Of a DNA stretch of 8,964 nt, positions 1-6,200 are shown one piece after another. Location of the stretch: positions 1 through 8,964 of the forward strand of contig CALARN010000141.1 in NCBI GenBank assembly GCA_937889205.1, in the 5' to 3' direction. Every line of letters begins with the position of its first letter. Position 1 is the first letter of the stretch. The notes beneath the pieces were generated by a model. The model was not told where the DNA came from, did no database searches, and worked only from the letters and a program-made list of their open reading frames with translations. Source of the stretch: an uncultured bacterium (GTDB lineage: Bacteria; Patescibacteriota; Dojkabacteria; B142; OLB20). The translations under genes and the position numbers were made by a program.

Positions 1-2024
1 AAAGGCAATGACAACACATTAACCCCAGACCAATCTCTACTTTCTGTCAAATCAACAGTAAAATCTGATACTACATAATTTCCAAAAGTTAATCTAGCAT
101 TTATCGACTCAAGATCATCCTCTAGTGGATCCCAAGTTTTACTAACTAAACTCTCTCCAGCATTATCTGTATCTAACCATACAACATCAGCACTATCAAT
201 CAAATTATAAATTCTATTGCCACCAACAGTATTTACTAATCTAGAAGTTAACCAGTCACAAATAACTAAAGAGTCGTTTATTGGATTTACTTTTGTTCCT
301 GTTGGTTCATGCAATTGAGCCTGCCCCCCACCTTTACTACCAAACCTTCCTAGGTAATCACCTGTACTAATATCGTACATCATGATTCTTGGATCGCTTG
401 TAGTGGAATTTACAGCATATAAAATATCTCCTGAAATATCTAAATATTTTGGCGCATATAAAGAGTTCTCACCATCTCTCACTCCGTATACTCCCTGATA
501 CACTCCTGATGAATTATATTTCTTTACATACCATTCATCGGTAACATAAAGATTACCGGATGCATCTACCTCAATATCATGCACCCAAGCTAGTTGGCTA
601 CTCAAATTATCTGGAGCATCTCCTTCTCCATTCCAACCGGCTCCAATTGTTGAAGAATAAACAAACTCCCCACCAGATAATACAAATTTCTGGACTCTAT
701 GATTACCATTGTCCCCGACATATAAAGTTGTCCCCGATAAAACAATACCTCTTGCTTGATCAAATTCACCATTACCGTTGCCTGTAGTTTCAAAAACGCC
801 AACATAATCATCTAATACCCACTGCCCCTCAACTTCTGCATAAATAACAACTCCCCAATAATTTGACAAATAAATTCTATCATCTGATCCATATGTAATA
901 TGATAAACACTATCACCTGACACGTCATCTATCAATGTAGAAACATATTCTCCGGAATTTGTTAATAATATAACTCTTTCATGATCAAGTACATACATAT
1001 TGCCATTACTATCAAAATCAACATCAATAGGTTCAAATAATTTTGGGGTAGTTATACTGGCATTAGTTAATGCTTGTAAGAAACTACCTGTACTACTAAA
1101 TTTTTTAATAGCGAAATTCTTTCCCCACGTTGAAACATAAATATTATCATTGCTATCTTTTACCATATACTGTGGCCCTTTTAGATTTGAGTCTCCCGTA
1201 CCGTCGTATCCAAAAGTTCTGATATGATTACCTGAATAATCAAATTGTTCTATTGTATTAGCGTTTTGTGAAGTAACCGTTATTGTGCCATCACTTAGCA
1301 CAATAACATCTTTTACAGCGTCAAATCCTGATTCATCATTGTTCCATCTGGAAATTTGGAATTGATATTGAAAATTTGAATTAAAAACCTGTACCCTACT
1401 ATTATTCTCATCTGTGACATATATCTTGCCATTATGATCTACATATGTACTCCAAGGTCGACTAAACTCGCCATTACCGCTACCGCTACTTCCATAGGAA
1501 GCTATAAGTTGAATATTTGTGGAAATTCTAAATACTTTATCTGAATCAGCAGCGGTTATTAAAAGATTACCCTTCGATGAGTCAAAAAATATCGATGATG
1601 GATTGTTAATAGAACTATCAACCTCACCTAAATCATATTTATTTATAAATCCACCATTACTATCTAGTTTATATAAATGTCCATATGTTGAAACTACATA
1701 TATAAAGCCTTGGTTATCAATTGCTAAATCGTGAATACCCCCATTAAATTCCCCGAATTCATCGCCCGGCCTTCCAACTGATCGAATTATTTGATTAGTT
1801 GTAGGGTTATATTTTGAAATCTTTGAATTCATTCTATCAACAAACCAAATGTTCCCATCGCTATCCATATCTAGACCAAATGGTTGCCCGATATTTTGGT
1901 AACTAGAGGGAATGTCTATCGAATTATTTAAATCTTCGGCTAAAACGCTCTGCGTAGAGAACAAAACAAAAACTAAAGATACTGTAGTAAAGATTGAGGA
2001 TTTAATAAAAGAAGAAATACGCAT
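1..2024 (-). CDS. Secreted NHL-repeat / beta-propeller protein, 3' end beyond the window
   Basis: The minus frame stays open from an ATG at 2024 to the left edge, giving 674 codons with no stop. It begins with a clear signal peptide: a basic start (MRISSFIKSS), a hydrophobic core at about residues 11-24, and likely cleavage after VLA at 29, before ED. The mature part is built of repeats of the NHL/six-bladed propeller kind. Examples are FGLDMDSDGNIWFVD (49-63), a GNGEF-to-NSRVQVF unit (184-214) and a closely similar GNGEF-to-NHRVQKF unit (418-447), with further DxxGNxYV strands near 339-346 and 487-495. After about residue 600 the repeats give way to a different segment (WDPLEDDLESINARLTFG, 631-648) that looks like the start of a C-terminal beta domain. 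Propellers of this type usually bind proteins or carbohydrates outside the cell; the ligand cannot be read here. The start is supported by the signal peptide and the upstream promoter. No Shine-Dalgarno sequence is seen. Confidence 0.88.
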   Translation of the reverse strand, partial: MRISSFIKSSIFTTVSLVFVLFSTQSVLAEDLNNSIDIPSSYQNIGQPFGLDMDSDGNIWFVDRMNSKISKYNPTTNQIIRSVGRPGDEFGEFNGGIHDLAIDNQGFIYVVSTYGHLYKLDSNGGFINKYDLGEVDSSINNPSSIFFDSSKGNLLITAADSDKVFRISTNIQLIASYGSSGSGNGEFSRPWSTYVDHNGKIYVTDENNSRVQVFNSNFQYQFQISRWNNDESGFDAVKDVIVLSDGTITVTSQNANTIEQFDYSGNHIRTFGYDGTGDSNLKGPQYMVKDSNDNIYVSTWGKNFAIKKFSSTGSFLQALTNASITTPKLFEPIDVDFDSNGNMYVLDHERVILLTNSGEYVSTLIDDVSGDSVYHITYGSDDRIYLSNYWGVVIYAEVEGQWVLDDYVGVFETTGNGNGEFDQARGIVLSGTTLYVGDNGNHRVQKFVLSGGEFVYSSTIGAGWNGEGDAPDNLSSQLAWVHDIEVDASGNLYVTDEWYVKKYNSSGVYQGVYGVRDGENSLYAPKYLDISGDILYAVNSTTSDPRIMMYDISTGDYLGRFGSKGGGQAQLHEPTGTKVNPINDSLVICDWLTSRLVNTVGGNRIYNLIDSADVVWLDTDNAGESLVSKTWDPLEDDLESINARLTFGNYVVSDFTVDLTESRDWSGVNVLSLP

Positions 2025-2053
2025 CTTAAATAGTTAAAAAATACATTTAACTA

Positions 2054-2082
2054 ATTATGGGAATTATATTATTAGAAGTCAA
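2054..2082 (-). promoter_or_regulatory. Sigma70-type promoter of the NHL-repeat gene
   Basis: On the minus strand, TTGACT (2077-2082) is followed after exactly 17 bases by CATAAT (2054-2059). Each box matches five of six consensus positions. Transcription would start near 2047, leaving a leader of about 23 bases before the ATG at 2024. The promoter lies between the tRNA gene and the NHL gene, so the latter need not depend on tRNA transcription. A perfect TATAAT also lies 8 bases after the -35 box, which is too close to pair with it. Confidence 0.6.
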
Positions 2083-2111
2083 GTTTTTTTATGTTTTGAG
2101 GATATTTTTTA

Positions 2112-2182
2112 CTGCCCGACATGGATTCGAACCATGACTAAATGGTTAACAGCCAATTGTGCTACCTTTACACCATCGGGCA
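2112..2182 (-). tRNA. tRNA-Asn (anticodon GUU)
   Basis: The minus strand folds as a complete 71-base cloverleaf. The 7-bp acceptor stem is TGCCCGA with TCGGGCA, the D stem is GTGT/GCAC, the anticodon loop is CTGTTAA, the variable loop is 4 bases, and the T arm is CATGG-TTCGAAT-CCATG. The anticodon GTT is at 2148-2150 on the complement, so it reads AAU/AAC codons. The discriminator base is G, as expected for tRNA-Asn. No CCA is encoded; TAAAAA follows the discriminator, so the tail must be added by a nucleotidyltransferase. The anticodon stem has one T-T mismatch (positions 28/42). The 5' T paired with A72 is less usual for this isotype but does not disturb the fold. Confidence 0.95.
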
Positions 2183-2217
2183 ATCAAAATATTATTCGCT
2201 TTTGAAGAGCTGAGGTT

Positions 2218-2246
2218 ATTATAACAACCAAAGTCAATTATGAAAA
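2218..2246 (-). promoter_or_regulatory. Probable extended -10 promoter of tRNA-Asn
   Basis: The minus strand carries TGTTATAAT (2218-2226), a perfect -10 box with the TGn extension. A weak -35 box, TTTTCA (2241-2246), lies 17 bases upstream. Transcription would begin about 29 bases before the mature tRNA. The -35 box overlaps the tail of the preceding terminator, so the two signals are packed back to back. TTGACT at 2232-2237 is a better -35 match but is only 8 bases from the -10 box. Confidence 0.45.
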
Positions 2247-2273
2247 GACCCCCAGTTTTTTTCTGAGGGTCTT
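2242..2273 (-). terminator. Intrinsic terminator of the DUF916-like gene
   Basis: On the minus strand, AAGACCC and GGGTCTT form a 7-bp stem, continued after one mismatch by CAG/CTG across an A-rich loop. The stem is followed by a short T run (TTTT). It lies about 25 bases past the TAG stop at 2298, where a terminator for that gene is expected. The T run is short, so efficiency is uncertain. On the plus strand no T run follows the stem, so it is probably one-directional. Confidence 0.75.
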
Positions 2274-2297
2274 CAATATTAAACCTATATTCTTATA

Positions 2298-3410
2298 CTA
2301 AGACTTCTTCGCTGATTTAATCTTTATTACTGAATATGCAGTAATGACTAAAATGATAGCTAAGATAATCTTCCAAGGCAAAACCCAGAACTCTCTGTCG
2401 GCAATAATTGTCTTCTTTTCACCATCGTTATCATATACAAGTAACAGCTTTGCGTTAAAGGGGCCAAAGTATTGTTTATCAAATTTTGTGGTATCAAAGG
2501 CTAGCCTCGTTTCGGTATTCCCATTTGCATCCAATTTAGGGACTTGCCTACCATCTCTCTCCTCAAGTACTGGCTCGAGAAATACAAAGCCTTTATCCAT
2601 ATCTGAATAATATTGTCTCGTGCTTTCTCTAAGAATGGCACTTTCAGCTTCATTAAATTTCAAAGTCTGTACAACATTGCTACCCTGATAGACGATAATA
2701 TTTCCCATGGGAAAAGCATGTGAATTTCCGCTATTCTCTAAATCTATTAAGAACTGTACCGGCATCCATTCAAACAAAGATGTCTCGGTTTTACTAGCAG
2801 AGAAAGGATCAACGGTGGTAAAGCTTTTTAGTTTTACTTCACGATTAACATTGCCTTTTACATTAAGCAAAATTATTGAACCTGTATCAGCCGAGAAAGC
2901 GATATTTCCACCATCTGGTTGTAATTGTTTTTTAGGATCATTTATTGTTGCCATAATAGCTGCATAATGTCCACCTGCCTCTGCATTTGAAGGGATATCA
3001 ATAGTAAACTCAACAACTAAAGCATTGGTGCTATTACTCTCAACACGCTTAATTTGATAGCTTTCCTGATCAAATTTTATCCAATTTTTTAAAGAGCTTG
3101 TAAATGGCAATTCTTCGCTGATAAATTGAGGGTTGCCAGTATTACCATCAGATTTAAAATTATTTGTGTATAGATATAGAGTCAAGTCGGTACCGGTAGC
3201 GTTATAATAAGTAAGTTTACCGGTTAGTTTTTCACCAGGATTACCATCAAAAATAAACTTTACTGGAGATACACTAATACCTAAATCTAATCTGGGATTA
3301 CCTTGTGGAGCTGCTGGTTCATCTTCTGCATGCACAGGAACCGCATAAAATAATGCAATTGCAGTAAATACTGACAATGCACAAACACCTAGCTTACTTG
3401 ATTTAACCAT
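2298..3410 (-). CDS. DUF916-like (WxL-interacting protein-like) membrane-anchored surface protein
   Basis: The 370-residue protein has a signal peptide (hydrophobic core about 8-23, likely cleavage after VHA at 28) and one C-terminal membrane helix at about 345-364. A short basic tail (KIKSAKKS) follows, so the body lies outside the membrane with the tail in the cytoplasm. Residues about 45-185 fit the DUF916-type immunoglobulin-like domain: a first strand of the form SVSPVKF, then NPGEKLTGKLTYYN (57-70), and later IPSNAEAGGHYAAIMA (139-154). A second beta-rich domain spans about 190-340. In Firmicutes, relatives bind WxL proteins and peptidoglycan. Here no WxL protein is visible, so a role as a cell-surface scaffold is inference. 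The gene follows a lipid synthase gene by 81 bases on the same strand and ends in a terminator. The family call comes from motif resemblance, not a search. Confidence 0.75.
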   Translation of the reverse strand: MVKSSKLGVCALSVFTAIALFYAVPVHAEDEPAAPQGNPRLDLGISVSPVKFIFDGNPGEKLTGKLTYYNATGTDLTLYLYTNNFKSDGNTGNPQFISEELPFTSSLKNWIKFDQESYQIKRVESNSTNALVVEFTIDIPSNAEAGGHYAAIMATINDPKKQLQPDGGNIAFSADTGSIILLNVKGNVNREVKLKSFTTVDPFSASKTETSLFEWMPVQFLIDLENSGNSHAFPMGNIIVYQGSNVVQTLKFNEAESAILRESTRQYYSDMDKGFVFLEPVLEERDGRQVPKLDANGNTETRLAFDTTKFDKQYFGPFNAKLLLVYDNDGEKKTIIADREFWVLPWKIILAIILVITAYSVIKIKSAKKS

Positions 3411-3447
3411 GATGTAAACGATAGGATAAAAAATTAATAACTGCGTT

Positions 3448-3478
3448 AAAATACAATGTACATTATTTCGTGTATTTT
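3448..3478. repeat. 8-bp perfect inverted repeat in the gap before the DUF916-like gene
   Basis: AAAATACA (3448-3455) and TGTATTTT (3471-3478) are exact inverted copies around a 15-base centre that itself contains the palindrome ATGTACAT. On the minus strand a weak promoter overlaps the repeat, TTGCAA (3479-3484) and TACATT (3455-3460) 18 bases apart. The repeat could therefore be an operator for the DUF916-like gene. In such AT-rich DNA an inverted repeat of this size can arise by chance. Confidence 0.3.
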
Positions 3479-3491
3479 TTGCAACTATAAA

Positions 3492-4094
3492 TTAATCAAT
3501 CGCCCTTAATAGCCTGCTTGATGCACTAATTCGCTGCACAACCGTAACGAAAGAAAGTATTGCTAATAAGCCAAACGCCCACGATGCAAAGCCTAATTCA
3601 AGCAACATGAAATTATTTAATAATAACTGTCCTAATAGTGCAAAAAACATAATTATCAATCTTTCCGGTCTTTCAATAATTCCAATACTTAGTACAAAAC
3701 CACCTTTAGACGCTAACTCTGCACGACTACGAATGTAGCTAATGAGATACGACAATACCAGCACTAAAAATGCCAAAGGATAAGAAACAAAACCAGTTGC
3801 TGCAAATGCAAATATATATACTGCATCTGTCACTCTATCAAAAGTCGAATCAAGCATAGCTCCGAAAGCACTCGTCCGCTTAGTCTTTCTAGCTACCGCG
3901 CCATCTAAAGTATCGAAAAATAGCCCCAAGAAAGATACCAATGCCCAAAGATATTGTTGATTAAGCATAAAAGATAAAAACAAAATTGGTGGAATCAAGC
4001 CTAGCAATGTTAAAATGTTGGGGTGAATTCTCATAAAGGGCTTAGCTATTAGTTCTACAAGTGGATTAATCTTCGGTCTTAATTGACTTAACAT
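3492..4094 (-). CDS. pgsA: CDP-alcohol phosphatidyltransferase, phosphatidylinositol-phosphate / archaetidylinositol-phosphate synthase type
   Basis: The 200-residue integral membrane enzyme carries the complete CDP-alcohol phosphotransferase signature D61xxDG-AVAR-x8-G78xxxD82xxxD86. These acidic residues bind the metal ions and the CDP-lipid pyrophosphate. Such enzymes move a phosphatidyl group from a CDP-activated lipid to an alcohol at the membrane. The SYIRSRAE (119-126), ERPERLII (141-148) and VVQR (185-188) segments resemble mycobacterial PgsA1 and archaeal archaetidylinositol-phosphate synthase, as I recall those sequences. Inositol 1-phosphate is therefore a more likely acceptor than glycerol 3-phosphate. 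About six membrane helices can be traced, and the length is usual for the family. A CarS-type CDP-lipid synthase gene lies about 1.1 kb away, divergent from this gene. The family is certain; the head group is inference. Confidence 0.9.
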   Translation of the reverse strand: MLSQLRPKINPLVELIAKPFMRIHPNILTLLGLIPPILFLSFMLNQQYLWALVSFLGLFFDTLDGAVARKTKRTSAFGAMLDSTFDRVTDAVYIFAFAATGFVSYPLAFLVLVLSYLISYIRSRAELASKGGFVLSIGIIERPERLIIMFFALLGQLLLNNFMLLELGFASWAFGLLAILSFVTVVQRISASSRLLRAID

Positions 4095-4125
4095 AGTTGT
4101 AAAATAGAAGAAATTAATTGCTTAC

Positions 4126-4154
4126 ATTCTAGCATAGCAACTGTTTTCTGTTAC
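4126..4154 (-). promoter_or_regulatory. Extended -10 promoter of the phosphatidyltransferase gene
   Basis: On the minus strand, TGCTAGAAT has its -10 box TAGAAT at 4126-4131, five of six matches plus the TGn extension. GTAACA (4149-4154, four of six) lies exactly 17 bases upstream. The leader would be about 25 bases. The same bases read on the plus strand as TGTTACACT (4149-4157), a weaker extended -10 for the divergent gene starting at 4192. The two promoters may therefore overlap. Confidence 0.45.
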
Positions 4155-4191
4155 ACTATGATTTGCAAATAAAAGCAGTTAAAATGTAGCT

Positions 4192-5214
4192 ATGAAATTT
4201 AAACAGCTGTTTTCGCTTAAAAAAATAAACTGGAAGAAGTTTCTTAAAACCGGCGTCTCTGCTGGAAAGTTTTTTTCGCAAAAAGGTAATAATTTTGAAA
4301 ATCTGCTAAAACGATACGCCATTTACTCACCTGAGCAAACAACAGTAAGACTAGCGCCAACAAAACGCATGTTTTCTAATACACAATTAAGATTTATTTC
4401 TTCAGGTCTACAGGCAAGAGTGTATAAAATTCGTGATATGGATTGGGTTGTCAAAGAGGGCAGATGGGATCTAGACCTCAACTTCTTTGGAGATACAAAA
4501 TTACCTTTATCTGCGAGTCTTTCATCAAAACTACTAAGTCTTTTTTCATTTACTTTTCTACCAAGTAGAAGAGAAATATTAAGACAATACAAAGCATATT
4601 TAAAATTTGTGCAGTACTTTGGCTATTTTACTAATCCGAACGACTATTATCATCCAAACTTAGAGCTAATTTACAATGCTCAAAAGAACATCCGTGACTC
4701 TTTACTGTTTTATAAAGATGATTTAGAAAGCTATTACAAAATTAAACTTAACCCCAAAATCGATGAATTGCTTGTTTCAGATACAAAGTATCATAATTTT
4801 CTTCCTAAAGAATATTTACTAATTGGCCAATCAATTTCTCCGGAGAATAAGAATAAAGACACCTTCTTCATCGTGCAACAGTTTATCAAGGGTAATTTGT
4901 TGCATGATGAAGATATTCAAAAGCTCGATATTAAAATCCGCAAACAAATGGTATTACTCATTTACCTGATTCTATTAATGAATATGCAAATTCATATCGT
5001 CCCAGATACCAGGCCAAGATATCCAATTCTGCAAATAGGTAATTGGTTGATGAAAACCGACAACATTATTGTTAATAATGACAATGTGAAGTTTATTGAT
5101 ACGCGCTGGTTCTGGGATACTAAAGCAAATTTTATTAAAAAAGGCGCTGTAATACCCTCAATGATTATAAATTTAGCCAAATTAAATATTAACGAAATCT
5201 TAAAAAATGTTTAA
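4192..5214 (+). CDS. Unrecognised protein with protein-kinase-like fold motifs, coupled to carS
   Basis: I do not recognise this 340-residue protein as a named family. A bilobal kinase-like fold is suggested by several elements in the right order. They are a glycine-loop-like strand pair RFISSGLQARVYKI (67-80), VVK with Lys88 in the position of the ATP-binding lysine, and a hinge-like strand FFIVQQFIKG (225-234). A long hydrophobic helix follows (about 251-267), then H268xxxD272TRP, DNIIV (290-294) like the Asn of a catalytic loop, and FIDTRW (301-306), where Asp303 would bind metal. The very basic N-terminus (about 1-31, many Lys) suggests contact with the membrane surface. There is no signal peptide. 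The stop overlaps the carS start by 8 bases, implying translational coupling. A substrate such as a lipid alcohol or lipid head group is inference from the neighbours. A degenerate pseudokinase is the main alternative. Confidence 0.7.
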   Translation: MKFKQLFSLKKINWKKFLKTGVSAGKFFSQKGNNFENLLKRYAIYSPEQTTVRLAPTKRMFSNTQLRFISSGLQARVYKIRDMDWVVKEGRWDLDLNFFGDTKLPLSASLSSKLLSLFSFTFLPSRREILRQYKAYLKFVQYFGYFTNPNDYYHPNLELIYNAQKNIRDSLLFYKDDLESYYKIKLNPKIDELLVSDTKYHNFLPKEYLLIGQSISPENKNKDTFFIVQQFIKGNLLHDEDIQKLDIKIRKQMVLLIYLILLMNMQIHIVPDTRPRYPILQIGNWLMKTDNIIVNNDNVKFIDTRWFWDTKANFIKKGAVIPSMIINLAKLNINEILKNV

Positions 5215-5761
5215 TGAAATCTTAGTTGCAATATTATTATTTTTACCAGCCGGCATCGCTAATTCAATACCCGTCATCGTTGCCAAGACTCCATTTCTGA
5301 AAAGATTTAATTACCCGCTAGACTTTAAAAAAACCTATAAAGGTATCAGAATATTTGGTGACCACAAAACAATTAGAGGGCTAATTTTTGGCATTGTCTT
5401 TGGGATACTGACTACTATGTTAATCAAGGATTATCTGATTAATAATTCTGACTTGCAATATCACATTATTATGAATGTCAAAGAGATTAATGTAATAATA
5501 TATGGAACTTTGGCTGCGAGCGGAGCTTTAATAGGCGATGCTATCAAAAGCTTTTTTAAACGCAGAACGGCAATCAAACCCGGTGACAGTTGGTTCCCGT
5601 TTGATCAAATAGATTATATTATTGGGGCATTAATATTTATCAGTTTTTACATGCAATTCACAATCGTACAGTATTTAGCAATCTTCATTATATACTTCGG
5701 ATTACATTTACTTTCAAGCTACATTGGCTTTCTACTTAAACTTAAAGAGAAGCCAATCTAA
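5207..5761 (+). CDS. carS: CDP-archaeol synthase family (CarS / DUF46) CTP-dependent lipid cytidylyltransferase
   Basis: The 184-residue polytopic membrane protein shows the family motifs: FGDHKTIRG (50-58), the cytoplasmic segment GALIGDAIKSFFKRR (106-120), and GDSWFPFDQID (126-136). The Asp, Lys and Arg residues of these loops are the conserved polar residues of CarS. Members transfer CMP from CTP to a phosphorylated lipid, making a CDP-lipid for head-group addition. In archaea the substrate is digeranylgeranylglyceryl phosphate. For bacterial members the substrate is less settled and may be ordinary phosphatidate. About five helices can be traced. The start overlaps the preceding kinase-like gene by 8 bases, and the 3' end overlaps the opposite dgkA gene by 20 bases. 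The product would feed the phosphatidyltransferase encoded at 3492-4094. The family is clear; the substrate is not. Confidence 0.88.
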   Translation: MFNEILVAILLFLPAGIANSIPVIVAKTPFLKRFNYPLDFKKTYKGIRIFGDHKTIRGLIFGIVFGILTTMLIKDYLINNSDLQYHIIMNVKEINVIIYGTLAASGALIGDAIKSFFKRRTAIKPGDSWFPFDQIDYIIGALIFISFYMQFTIVQYLAIFIIYFGLHLLSSYIGFLLKLKEKPI

Positions 5762-6146
5762 GCAAATAGGGTACTATGATTATTGAACCCGCAATAATCG
5801 AGGCAATTGTTGATATTAAAACTGCACCTGCAGCAACATCTTTGGCATATTTAATATTTACTCGATACTCTTGAGAAATGGTATCTGATAACGCCTCTAT
5901 TACCGAGTTAAACGCCTCAGAAATAAGCACTAATGAAACTAATAATCCAATTGATACCCAGTCTTGATGAGAAATATCTAACCAAATCCCCATGACACCT
6001 ACGCAAAAGGCGATGAACAGCTGAATTCTGAAGTTGCGTTCGTTTTTAATTATTAAATATAAACCTCTAACTGCAATCCTCAAGCTTTTAAACCAATTAA
6101 CAGGTACATAAAAGCGATTCTTATTATTCTTATTATTTTCATTCAT
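5742..6146 (-). CDS. dgkA: Diacylglycerol / undecaprenol kinase, DgkA family
   Basis: The 134-residue protein has the small DgkA architecture: an amphipathic N-terminal part, then about three membrane helices (42-56, 63-82, 105-128). Key motifs are NERNFRIQL (35-43), E77AFNSVIE84 with the catalytic-type glutamates, D88, and the signature KYAKDVAAGAVL (99-110). The family phosphorylates membrane-embedded lipid alcohols with ATP. Gram-positive members prefer undecaprenol, Escherichia coli DgkA diacylglycerol; the sequence here does not decide. Undecaprenyl phosphate is also the acceptor of the MraY/WecA-like enzyme encoded at 8418, so a role in carrier-lipid recycling would fit. The asparagine- and lysine-rich first ten residues are unusual. 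The gene converges on carS with a 20-base overlap and seems to have its own promoter. Confidence 0.92.
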   Translation of the reverse strand: MNENNKNNKNRFYVPVNWFKSLRIAVRGLYLIIKNERNFRIQLFIAFCVGVMGIWLDISHQDWVSIGLLVSLVLISEAFNSVIEALSDTISQEYRVNIKYAKDVAAGAVLISTIASIIAGSIIIVPYLLRLASL

Positions 6147-6170
6147 GAGCTTGTTTTAATATATTTCTTG

Positions 6171-6200
6171 ATTATAAGAGATTTCGGATAATTATGTAAT
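6171..6200 (-). promoter_or_regulatory. Probable promoter of dgkA
   Basis: On the minus strand a perfect TATAAT (6171-6176) is preceded after 18 bases by ATTACA (6195-6200, four of six). Transcription would start near 6164, about 18 bases before the ATG at 6146. The -35 box lies inside the last codons of the upstream gene, so dgkA could be expressed independently or also by read-through. Confidence 0.5.

Noticed and set aside
560..811. Short open frames on both strands (560-787 plus, 602-811 minus)
   Set aside because: They lie inside the long open minus-strand frame of the NHL-repeat protein, and their predicted peptides show no domain or signal.
1519..1734. Plus-strand open frame of 71 codons
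   Set aside because: It is antisense to the NHL-repeat gene; its open length reflects the AT-rich complementary codons.
2344..2967. Two plus-strand open frames (2344-2610, 2707-2967)
   Set aside because: Both are antisense to the DUF916-like gene and have no recognisable features.
4323..5180. Minus-strand open frames inside the kinase-like gene (4323-4592, 4992-5180)
   Set aside because: They are antisense to a gene with a consistent domain pattern and coupling to carS.
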